A DNA stretch of 64,000 nt from Macrolepiota albuminosa (lineage: Eukaryota > Basidiomycota > Agaricomycetes > Agaricales > Agaricaceae): the NCBI GenBank assembly GCA_027475525.1, contig JAMWFC010000115.1, positions 186,001 through 250,000 of the forward strand, in the 5' to 3' direction. Below the pieces are notes generated by a model that saw only the letters and a program-made list of their open reading frames with translations, searched no databases and had not been told where the DNA came from. The position numbers and the translations under genes were made by a program. Positions 45,623 to 56,052 of the stretch are shown here, one piece after another (position 1 is the stretch's first letter; every line of letters starts with the position of its first letter).

Positions 45623-48600
45623 CTATCTATTCCACCCCAGGGGGCGGTCAACTCCCATACCCACTAAAACCCTTATTGCCGACTTCCATGCCTTGTGCAG
45701 TGCGAGGTATTCTGAGATGCATGGCATCCATGTGCTTGTTATCAGTTTTCTGTCCAGAGCTTTCTTTCCGTATCTCCTGTTGTCTGAGGCCATGCAATCT
45801 AGTTTTATTCTTCTCGCTATTACGGTGTTCCATCTGCATGCTACCTCTTTTTCTGAGGATATTTTTTCAGGGTCTGCGTCTCTCCTTATCTTCCATTCGC
45901 ATCTCATCTTCCATATTAGGCGTGCTGATTTGGATACGACTATCCAGAACATTCTGCTGCTTGCTTCTGTTGCTTTCCCATCCACCGTTTTGGGCCTTGC
46001 CAGGTTGCAGCCAAGGATCAGTCCTAGGCTTGGGGAGTTCCACTTTATGCCTTTCTGTTCGCATAGTGCACTTGTGCGTTTCCAGACATCCTTTTGGCCT
46101 GACGCCTCACACTGTGTTAAGATATGTTCCAGGTTTTCTTCAGTGTTGCATACGTGGCATTTGCTTCTCACTTCGTGATTCGGGATCTTTTCCCAGTACT
46201 CCCCTATCTAGTAAGTGTTGTGTATTGCCTTTCAGAGGAAGGCTCTTGCCTCCTTCATTATGGTTCTGTCCTTAAGCGACCTCCATATACTTTTGTCCAT
46301 TGGTTGGTTGCCATTTAGTTCTCCTATTGCCCACCTGATTCTGTCCAGGTTGATTGTCGTACCTCTCCTCTCAGGGGGGGGGGTTTGCCTCCCAGTATTC
46401 CTTTGTATAGGAGGGCTTGGGTTGCGGTGCTTAGCTTCATCCCTAGTGCATAGTTTCCTCTTGGTGGGTTTATATTCATCTGGTTTTCGTTGTTCATTTT
46501 TGCACCCTCCTTTGCAAGCTCATCGGCTCTATCGTTTCCTATCAGGCCACTGTGCCCTTTAACTTTTGTTAGTATTGTTTGTCCCTTTCTGCTCCTCATT
46601 TTTGCAGCTATAGCCTGCAGGATTTCTTTGTTTTCGATGCCGACCCATCCTTTGTCCTCCCATTCTGTTAGGTGCTTGGTTAGCCCCTCTATGGTAATTT
46701 TTGAGTCACTCAGGATTTCCAGGTGGTCATCTTCGTCAGTCTGGCTTGTTGTGATCAGGATTGCTAATGCCTCTCCGGCATTATTCGACTGTTTGAGGTG
46801 TGGTGGCACTTTTATTGCGGTGTTTCGTGGGTCTCCATCCCCGTACCATATGCCTGCCCCTGCTTTTGCATTCTCATACCCATTATTCTCGCAGGATCCA
46901 TCCATGTAGGCTCTGATCCACTGGGCAGGTCCTATCTTTGGCCTTGGGCTTCCCGCTACTTGTTGCGGGCTCCCACTTGTATTGCTTTTGTTCATTGTTT
47001 CAGTTTCTTCATTTGCAAAGACTCTAAAAGTTTCCTTCAGGGATGTGTCTACGTGCAAGGCTTTATTGAAGAGTATGGAGTCTTCATTGTCTAGCAGGTA
47101 TCTTATTCCTTCCCCTATTTGCTTGTTACTCAGGTTCTCTATAGTTAGGGGGTTCCATTCACCTCCGAGCGAGTTCAGAAGCCGTCTTGCGCTCTCTCCA
47201 CACTTGTGAGAGTTTTTACACCCCTCCTCTCTCATCTTCTGGCAGCTATCGCATTTGCAGTTTTTTCTCGGTTTGTGGAGCTTGTTTATGTTTCGGTTTG
47301 TCTGTTTTACAAGTGTGAGCAGATCTCCTACTGTCTTTACTCTATGGTTCCTTCTTTGACATTTCCCAGTTGCTGTGTTGAAACCAGGTCGCTTCATACC
47401 CACTAGCCCTGTATGGTACCAGATCGGCATGTCCATTCTGGTTTTGGGTTCTAATTTTGTGGGTGGCAGTTTAACTTTGTGTTTAAGTGCTGATCTTAGC
47501 ATCCTTCATAGGGAGCCCAGCAGGCCTTGCTCCCGTTCTCTTGTATCTACTTTCATGGTTTGTAGAAATACATTTTGGTAGGTCCCGTCTTCTTTTTCCC
47601 TCCATCTTTTGTTTAGGCCTATTTTTATTAGCGAGTCTGCAATTTTTGCCCAGATGGGTCTGGACTCTCCTAGGCTTAGGAATCTTTTTGTTTTCATCAG
47701 CTCTATAGCCTCGTTTCTTGCTCTCAGATCTAGGAGTTTCTTTCCTCCCTGTTCAACTGGCCTGTATAGGGTATCTAGTCCTACTGTCGGGTGTGTTGTT
47801 CCTCCCCACATGAAGTTTCTTATGATTCTTATTAGTCTCTGTTCTATTTCAGGTGGCATGCTCTGCACACTTGTCCGGTACTGGGTACGGCCCCCTATTA
47901 CCATTTCGACAATCAGGCGTCTTCCATCTATTGTCAGGTGACCCTTTTCCCATCGTTTGAGGTCCCTTGTTATAAGTTCAAGGGTGGGTGTCCATACACT
48001 TGGATTGTCAATTCCGTTTCCGATAAATGCTCCCAGCAGGCATGTAGCTTCTCCATCCTTGGTTATTTTTATTTCTTTGGGAATTTCTGGATGGGTTAGG
48101 GATGGCTTCCTTGTTTCTATTAGGCTTTTATGGAAACTCTCCATACCTACTGGTACGATTGCTGTTTTTGGTACATTGAACTTTCTTCCAGATGCGTTGC
48201 ACCAGTTTTTCAGTATTTCCTGGAGGTCATTTATGTTATCCTCTGCAGAGAGGTAGACAGTTGTATCATCTGCGAAGAGCTTTGCTATTAGACGTTCAGT
48301 CTCTCCTTCGATTTCAAAACCCTTTAACTGTGAGTCCCTTAGCATCTGTGCTAGTGATTCTATTGCAAGATTAAACAGGTGGCAGGACATTGGGTCACCT
48401 TGTCTGACACCCCGAGTAACTTTGAAGGAGGTACTTTGTTCTCCATTTATTAGTACTGTTGTCTCGGCATTCTCATACAGTGACTTAATGATCTTTATAA
48501 ACTTTCTCGGGAAGCCAAATCTTTCTAGGGTTGCCCATAAGAAGGTATGCCTTATCTTGTCGTAGGCTTTTTTCTGATCTAGGCATATGATCATGCCATT

Positions 48601-50988
48601 TATTCCTTTTCTCTCCCCCAGCTCAGTTACGAGGCTTGCTAACTCAGTCTGGTCCTCTATGTGGTGTCTTTTCATAAAGCCGGCTTGGTCTTGGTGGATG
48701 ATGTTTGGTGTCACTGAAGTCAGTCTGTTCACTATTGCTTTTGTGTATATTTTGTAATCCGTGTTTAGGACCGTTATTGGTCTGTAGTTCCCTATATTTG
48801 TTCTGTCCCCTTTTTTATATATCAGGCACATCCATCCATTTGTGAAGCCTGTTTCAGGATCTACACCGAAGTCTTCAATGTCGTTATATAGTATTGTCAG
48901 GTAGTCCACTATATCAAAGCCTGTCCTCTTCTCGGCTCTATTCTCTTGGTCTGCACTTTTCCCCTCTTCTTCTCTTTGACTTTCATTCAGGAGGCTTTTC
49001 CAGATTTCCTGTGGTATTCCATCCAGGCCCGCCACCTTTCCATTTGGAAGTTTTTCGATGGCTTCTCGCACTTTGTCATGTGTTATATTTGTCTTTATTA
49101 GTTGGGCGTGTTTCTCATTCAGTTTTACTTTTATGTGGGCAAGGGCCTTGCTTATGCTCTGTGCATGTTCGTGAGGGTTGTTCATCTGGTCTTTTGCCTG
49201 TAGGTCCTTATAGTATTTGCTTGCCAGGTTCGTCATCTTGTCTGATTGTCGTGTCAGGGGGGCATCAGGTCTGTCCAGGTCTCGGAGCGCCGCTATCATG
49301 TCTCTTTGTATTGTCTGCTTGTTTGCATTTATCCATGTTTTTCTCAGCATTTCTCCCTCTAGAAAGAACTTTGTTTCTGTGTTGTCTCGTGCTCTCAGCA
49401 TCCTCATCCTTTTAAGCTCTTTTATTCTTTCATCGATTATTGCTGCTTCCGTGTTCTTTTGTTCATCCTCCCCCTCACTTTCATTCAGGATCTTACATCT
49501 GTCAGCTTCCAGGTTGTTTATATTTCGGTCCATTTTTGATGAGAGGGTTTTCGCATACCGGCATATGGTGTTTATCATCTTTTCTTTCATCCGGCTATGT
49601 GTCTTCTGTGGGTTGGAGTCTTTCATCCTGGTCTTCTTCACTCTTTTAATCTCGTCATAATATTCTTCCCCAAGCTTGTAGAGTTCTCTTTCTAGGGGTT
49701 CATGTTCTAGGAGGAACATGGGCATTGCATATCTTCCAGGGCCCTGGTGAGGTTTCCATGGGTTTACCAGATTCATGCTTATTAGCCAGTGGTCAGTCTC
49801 GATCTCTGTACCATCAATTTGCCAGTTGTATGAGTACTCTAGGAGGTCTTCTTATATGTATATTCAGTCTATTCTTGAATGTATTTTGCCATTTTCTGTG
49901 CGGTATGTAAAATTTATTTCTGTTGGACTTTCTCTCCTCCATCCGTCAACCATGCTTAGCTGTGTTTTTAGGTCTGATAGTGCGTTTACTGTTGATGCAG
50001 GGTCAGTGTGTGCAGGTGTGCGATCTGCTGAGTCCTCGACCACGTTGAAATCGCCCAGTATACATGTGGGCTTTCCCCATCTTTCTTTTCTCCACCGTTC
50101 ACTGAGAGTCCTTCAGAATTCCTTGTTCTTTTGCGTCTGGTTTGGGGCATATATTGTTAGGCAGGAGATTTTAGTTTCCTGGGTCCATGGTATGTCCACT
50201 AAGAGGGCTCATCCTCTTATTATCACTTCTGAGCTAGCTTCCTTCCATCTAGTTGTTCCTTTGTTTAGTATGATAGCAGCTCCCATCCTATTTGGTGTTG
50301 TTTCATCTATGGTTGAGATGAAGTGCAGTCTTTTTTCATATGTCAAATTTAGTCTTTTTCTATTTTCTTCTGTAAGGTGTGTTTCCTGTATTGCAAGGAT
50401 ATCTATTTTTTCTCTCATCATCAGGCCACTAATTTTGCCCCACTTGTGTTCGGTGGTTGGTGAGCCTGTGCCTTTTATGTTCAAGGAGGCTATTTTCAAC
50501 GCTCCTCTTCTTGGCTGCTTTCTGGTTCTGTTTCTCATGTGCTCCTCAGAGTGCCTGGTTCTCTGGGTGTCATATATTTCACTTTGTGTTTCCTCTGGGC
50601 TGTTCTGCCGTTCTTCTGTAGGGGGGTGCATGTGTGCATATTGCCTCTCCTCTCTTCTTTCATTGCCCTTGTTTTGGGGCTTGCCCTCTGTGGCTCTGGC
50701 TCTATTTTGTCTAGCAGGCCCTCTGTGGGCCTCCCCCGTCTCTTTGGGGTCCCCCTCCTGTAGGGAGACAGACGTTTTTATTGTTTTATTGGCTGCTTGC
50801 CTGTCCGTGCTGGCTTCTTTAGCCTGAGTCCTCTCTGGACTCCCACCTCCGTTGCCCCAGTGGAGATCATCAGAAGTGCGAGCAGCAGCCTGGTCGTCAC
50901 TCCCTCCATCTTCTGGGGAGTTGTTGCTGTAAACCTGTGAAAAAAAGCCATAGTTAGTTGTCATATTCATTTTCTTGTACTTGTTCAT
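45623..50988 (-). pseudogene. LINE ORF2: endonuclease, reverse transcriptase, RNase H, zinc finger
   Basis: The EN region starts with ALKIASLNIKGTG and has ILAIQETHL (catalytic Glu); past in-frame TGA codons it continues with TCILGDFNVVEDSADRTP and the D-H ending EIETDHWLI. RT blocks lie in 49776-47506: VAGLDGIPQEIWKSLL, YRPITVLNTDYKIYTKAIVN, RGVRQGDPMSCHLFNLAIES and the catalytic LFADDTTVYLSAED (about 48290-48250). RNase H at about 46940-46480 shows its four acidic sites (AYMDGSCE, NNAGEALAI, ILSDSKITIEGL, GNDRADELAKEG). After a frameshift at a C10 tract (46383-46374) the frame holds the CCHC knuckle CHVCNTEENLEHILTQC. Defects are internal TGA stops near 50211, 50117, 49878 and 47506, and the C-tract shift. 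Confidence 0.85.
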
Positions 50989-51172
50989 ATTTGCTGGGTT
51001 GAGTTGAGTTGAGTTTGGGTTGTGTGTGTGGGAGGTGTGCTCATATGCTTTTTGCTAATTGGTCGCTACACTTTCATTGTAGTTCTGGTTTTCTCATTTT
51101 TCTTTCTCTTACTTAGGGGGGGGGGGTTCAGTTTCGCACACTTTTATTCTGGATCTAGCTTGGTGCTTGTAT

Positions 51173-52355
51173 TTACATACGACCTTGTCCTCTTTGTGAG
51201 TATCTGGATTCCCTGCCCCTGAAATAGCCTCCTCTGGAGTTTGGGTATCTTCTGCCTCTCCAGGAGTTGTTTCTCTGATGAGTCTCTGCCATGCTTCCCT
51301 CTTTGTCTACAAAGTCCATCATTCCAGCCGTATTTCCATGTCCATTTGGGCAGTAGCCAAGCCACCCAGGGAGTCTGGAGAATGGGCAGTTGTAGGAGTC
51401 ATGGTCTGCCGACTTACATCCGGTACATATCAGCTGCTCATCTGCTCTTGTCAGTGCATGTCCCTTGCCAAAGGTGAGGGTTTTAAATGTACAAGCTCTC
51501 ATCTTCCTTCAGAGCAACTTATATTCGTCCTCGTCAAGGCCAGGGTCCTCCACAAAATAGAGGTTCCAGCACTGAACAATGTTTGCTTGCTGTTTTATGA
51601 GTAGGAAGGATGCTCGGATGTTAAGAACTCTGTCAAGTTCATCTTCTGTGGTCTGGATTGAGTGGCTCTCGGTGATTGCTCGGATCTCTGAAGACATTCG
51701 GAAGGTCCATTTAGCAAGTTCCTCTATGAGTTCTTGGGCTCCTTCTGTGTTATTGTAGGTGAGACCTTTCATCGTGAGTATATACAGTAATCTGGATGGT
51801 TCCGTGGAAGGAAAAGAATTGTTGCCTCTGTGGTTACTACGACCTCTAGGTCTAGTAGTCTCAGTGCCTGTTGTGGGTCCAGGCTGACTATTAGGAGGTG
51901 GTACAGGTGCAGGTATCGATTGTCGTCCTTCGGAGGTAGGTCCTGGTCAGGGAATATTGCTGCTATGCTTTCATTGTGTTTCACATACACCAGTTTTTTG
52001 ATCACATTTTTAATCATATCTCTAGCTTTCATCCTCCCTGCCTCTGTTGATTTGTATTTTGCCCAGTACAGGCATGCCCATATCGTGAGTTTGGTTATGT
52101 TTCCCCATTTGCTTAAGGTTTCTGCAGCGATGTTGTATGCTGGGTGCGCTGCCAGATATACCTTTGGCCATCCTCCAGGGGGGGTGGCGGTTCTTTGCAG
52201 ACCCTTTCCATTTGTCGTAATGTCTTCTTCCATGGTCTTGAACCACAGTTCCGAATTGTTCTCATCAGGGTCTTCTTTGTTTCTCATTCCGCCGTAGTCC
52301 TCCTGGTTCGGAGTCGAGAGTTTCATCAGGCTCCCCTCTCTCAGGCCTTCCTTCA
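51173..52355 (-). pseudogene. LINE ORF1 (gag-like), 5' truncated, frameshifted
   Basis: Two overlapping minus-strand frames, 52355-51769 and 51772-51173, make up one gag-like protein: RYLHLYHLLIVSLDPQQALR in the first, then EELAKWTFRMSSEIRAITES and the knuckle CTGCKSADHDSYNC (C-X2-C-X4-H-X4-C) in the second. They overlap as ATGA at 51772-51769. One further stop lies just before 51502. The tail is Arg/Gly-rich (RGRRYPNSRGGYFRGRESR), as in RNA-binding proteins. The 5' end is removed by the Gypsy LTR. It is a different lineage from the ORF1 at 21327-22690, sharing only the general layout. Confidence 0.75.
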
Positions 52356-52560
52356 TGTAACATATCGTAGTATAGTTAAATAATTAATAGACAATTATAT
52401 TAATTATTTATTATTACTTTACATACCAGCTGGCTGCCTTACATAAGGCAGCCAATTTTACTGTCATACAATTATATTAATTATTTATTATTACTTTACA
52501 TACCAGCTGGCTGCCTTACATAAGGCAGCCAATTTTACTGTCATAACTCGTAGTACTAGA
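52356..52560 (+). repeat. Candidate 5' LTR of the Gypsy element (right end unresolved)
   Basis: Begins TGTAACATATCG, agreeing with the five bases TGTAA that follow the polypurine tract at the other end (63996-64000). The inner boundary and primer-binding site could not be fixed; no clear CA-end with adjacent TGG was found. Confidence 0.5.
52391..52544 (+). repeat. Two perfect 77 bp tandem repeats
   Basis: Units 52391-52467 and 52468-52544 are identical. Each contains a perfect palindrome GGCTGCCTTA-CA-TAAGGCAGCC (10 bp arms, 2 nt loop) and an AT-rich part. They lie in the candidate 5' LTR. Confidence 0.9.
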
Positions 52561-52773
52561 ATCGAATATCGATCTGGTTCTGTGGTGTGACCATAAGGCT
52601 AAACAATACTTGACCTTGTTTCACTTTTTTGAACCTTTCAGGTTCAATTCTGATACTACGGATGAAGACTACGTGTCTAGACTGATAGCCTAGACTGTGA
52701 TTGCATCGAACAGTGCATCAACTTCTTTGACACACGCTTCCAGATTAAAAGAGACGTAGCAACGCCTGATTGG

Positions 52774-55358
52774 ATGGAGACCAATCAATCTGCTGAACCA
52801 ACACGTGATGGTGAGACCATCAACCAGTCGTTGGCATATCCTCAATCTGCGGTGACTGACCCGGGTCGTCCCAGGTCAGAATATACTGAGGCTGAGCCTT
52901 TTCGGCAGCCTCAGGGAATGCCAGGAGGGACGCAATGGAGTGAAGTGCAGCTGACAGCTGCGCCAAGTGGTGCAGCGAGACCAGGGGCAGTTGTGGAAGA
53001 CCTGGAACAGCAATCCGGCAGGGATCACAAATTTCCCATACAGACTGGGAGGTCAGGGCAATAGTTCCAGAGCAGGAGTAATGTTCAGGAACCTACTGAA
53101 GGTCACAGACCTTTGTCGTACTTCCTGGGGAAGATGCCGAGGCCAGAGGTGGGCAGTTGGAGAGTGCCAACTGAATCCACTCCACTGACGCAACGTCAGC
53201 AGGGAGTTGGAGTGCCGCAGGAGACGACAATTCCCGAGCAAAGAACTCCAGCAGTACATTGGGAAGACAAAACTTCTGATGACGAAGAGAGTGGATGGAG
53301 TGAGTCCACCCTTCAGGTTCAGTGTGCCATGCTATGGAAAAGGTACCCTAGCATTACGAAGGATACCACGTGTGCTTGACTAGGACTGTATGTACTGAAA
53401 CACATACAGTTGATACAGACTAGAGGTGATAATGTACCTCAGTTGAATACCGTTGAATACATTATGTTGTATGTTCAGATTCTTGAGCTGGAAGCCCAAG
53501 CATATATGTACTGCAAAGCTAATCAAGGATCAGCTGCCTCGACCCCAGAGGGAGCAAATTTGATTCTGAATATACCCCCTGTGGCAAAGCCAGAGTTGTC
53601 TCCCCATCTGGAAGAGGCAATGAGCAATATATATGTGCCCCAGCAAGCAGGAGAGTCTGATGAGCAGTTCGCTCCAAGGTTCGCTGCAGCACAGAGACAA
53701 AATGTATTCAGAGGTCAACAAAGGAGACCTCTGTTGACAGCTGAATCAGTGTCTACCATACCTGTGGTAGACAGCAATCTAACCAAGGCGGGGGAGCCAA
53801 TGCACCCTCACACAAAACAGGAACCAGTGGAGAATATGCCACTGACAAATTGAGTGCCATTGGCAGATAAGTTTGCAGAGAGGGTAGCTTATCAGCGCAT
53901 GCGGAACCAAGACCTGAAATGCCAGGGACACTCCTGGATAGATGACCAGGAGATCTTATTTGATGGGATATCGCCCATTGATGAGATGAGAAGGCAGTAT
54001 GTCCAATGGACACAACAGCCTGACACTAGGAGGGGGGACCCGCCCACGGCAGATCCGAGTTGATTTCCTGGTAGACAGGTGACAGAAGAGCTAAGGGGAC
54101 AGGAGAGCCCACTGCATTGGAATGATGCAGAGAAAGTGCACTATACAGGTCACCGACCTGTACGCACATTCTCTGTGGTACCTCCTGCAGAAGGTAGGAA
54201 TAAAACACCTGGAATAACTGAGGCGACAAAGGTGTATACTGAGAATATGCACCAGCGCCTCAGTAGTATAATTGATGATGTGGTAGGCATAGCATTGCAC
54301 CTTCCCAAAGGTATCAAACCACGTAAGGCAGAATTGAAACACATCCACCCGTACAGAGGGGAGTCCAAGTTTAGTGACTTGGAAAACTGGACGATGGATG
54401 TGTGCAACCATCTGGCAGCATGCCAGTATGGGGGGGATCATCTGGATTGAGAACGTGTATTTGTTCTCCCAGAGTTCCTAGACGGACCAGCCAAGGCCTG
54501 GTTTTGACATCATGTCTTGCACTACAATCGTGCATGACAGCAATGGACGTTCAAAAATGTAATCCTTGAATTGTATAACCGGTTTGTGAGTGCATCCACC
54601 ATGCAGGATGCTCAGGAGGCATTCGTTGCAACCTCCTACACCGAACGATTGGGTGTTCAAGGTTTCTATGACACCTTGATAGACCACGCACAGAATATGT
54701 CTATTTACCCAGACAACTGGGTAATGATCGATACCTTCCTGCGTGGGATACCTGATGCAATGAGAGAGTCTCTCATTTGTGATGACAGGCTATCGCCCAA
54801 AGTGAATACTGTTGAGGAGTTCGTAGCGCATGCGTTGCGCTACAAACAAGCCCACAAAATAGCACGACACTTTGGGCTACATAGCTCAAAGAGTCGATTG
54901 ATGAACAAGACCAAGCCTCGGAAGGTAGGCACCTTCTGGGCCCATCGAAAAGAGATGGTGGGCAATACGAATCTGAGGTTCGTCGTAAGAACAGCACCTT
55001 GGCAGGAACGACACTTCCAGGGCGACTGCCCGGTGGACCGTAAAGATGCACCAGCACAGGATGCTCAGAGGGGTCCATGCCGAGAGGGTGCTCGGCCGCA
55101 TCAGGCTGCTGGTGAGGCCAAATTGCTGACACCGACTGGGCCACCAAAGTTTGAAGCAACTCGTCCTTTCGTGGCAAATAAGTGCTTCAAATGTGGCCAA
55201 CCTGGGCATTTCGCAAATGCATGTCCAGTGGGTGGTGGACGGCTGGTGGCTAAGCCACGTGCATATGTACGGGCGGCCCACACTGCTATCCCTGATGCTG
55301 AAGGGATAGACTCAGGAAATGAACCTGACATGGAAGACGATGAGGTGGAGAACCTCAG
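52774..55358 (+). pseudogene. Gypsy gag with zinc knuckle
   Basis: A single reading frame from ATG 52774 to the insertion point, interrupted by about seven stops: TAG near 53062 and TGA at about 53377, 53851, 54061, 54448, 54505 and 54529. Recognisable parts are the capsid-like region (FVLPEFLDGPAKAWF, then ELYNRFVSASTMQDAQEAF, and NWVMIDTFLRGIPDAMRESL) and a CCHC knuckle CFKCGQPGHFANAC at about 55183-55224. An acidic linker (EPDMEDDEVENLS) is cut by the solo LTR and continues at 56053. TGA-dominated stops fit CGA-to-TGA change. Confidence 0.85.
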
Positions 55359-56047
55359 TGTCAGGTTTCGCTGAGTCTGGGGCTTTCCATGAAAGCAACG
55401 CCCTTACAATGTGGACTTGACCTATGGATACTCAGGTGTCTGGAACTCCAGGGCTAGGATTCCGGGGTTCAAGACGTGGACAGGAGTAATCCTGGGAGGA
55501 GGGGACTCAGTCCGGGGTTTTTGGTTGTGAGTAGCTGGGGGATTGGGTGGGGTTGAGTCGTGAACCGGAGGTTCTAAGACAAGACCAAGTTAGCGAGTTA
55601 AAGTCATGAAGTACGTACCAAACTTAGAGCATGCAGTTATTCAAGTGTGCCAGTCAAAAGCATGCCAGTCAGTGCATACCAATCAAGCAAAGGGCACACA
55701 ACAATCAAAGTTAATATCAAGACTAGCGAATACAACGGGGAACTATGCTATAAGTACTACGGGACTGGGTCTCGGGGTTCCGGGAGTCATTGAGTAGTGG
55801 GCAGGGACTGTATACTTGGATTGCACGTGTGGGGTGCACAATCAATTGGCACGGAGGGAGCTGTGATGTGTGATGCGTGATGGCCGGAAGTGAGTCACGT
55901 GATCTGATCGTTGATTGGGGCTGGTGGTGGCTGATGGCGGTGTCAGTAGTCGTGATGGCAGGGTGTGTCCTGTGGAGTTGGAGGGAGGGTCCCGGATGGT
56001 GTTCCGGGGGTGTCCTGGGGTGGGTCCGGAGGGGAGGGGTCGTGACA
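55359..56047 (+). repeat. Solo LTR (family A), complete, with target duplication
   Basis: The 689 bp unit starts TGTCA and ends TGACA (5 bp inverted ends) and is flanked by CTCAG on both sides (55354-55358 and 56048-56052). Leaving out the unit and one CTCAG (694 bp) brings the upstream gag frame and the downstream protease frame into register, which confirms the borders. It is the same family and orientation as 1-712. It has no internal coding region. Confidence 0.93.
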
Positions 56048-56052
56048 CTCAG

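Larger units (their letters stand above)
45431..52355 (-). mobile_element. Tad1-like non-LTR retrotransposon (LINE), near full length
   Basis: Read on the minus strand: ORF1 (52355-51173) with a CCHC knuckle, then ORF2 (50988-45623) with AP-type endonuclease, reverse transcriptase, RNase H and C-terminal CCHC, then a 27-nt poly(A) tail (T27 on the plus strand, 45431-45457). RNase H inside ORF2 plus this order fits the fungal Tad1 clade. The 5' end is lost where the Gypsy LTR begins at 52356. Stops and at least two frameshifts make it inactive. Confidence 0.85.

Noticed and set aside
51769..51772. ATGA overlap in LINE ORF1 as programmed termination-reinitiation
   Set aside because: The two frames together form one gag-like protein, so a simple frameshift is more likely; comparison with intact copies is needed to say otherwise.
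52630..52660. GGTTCAATTC near 52640 as a tRNA B box
   Set aside because: No matching A box or tRNA-like fold was found at the right distance.
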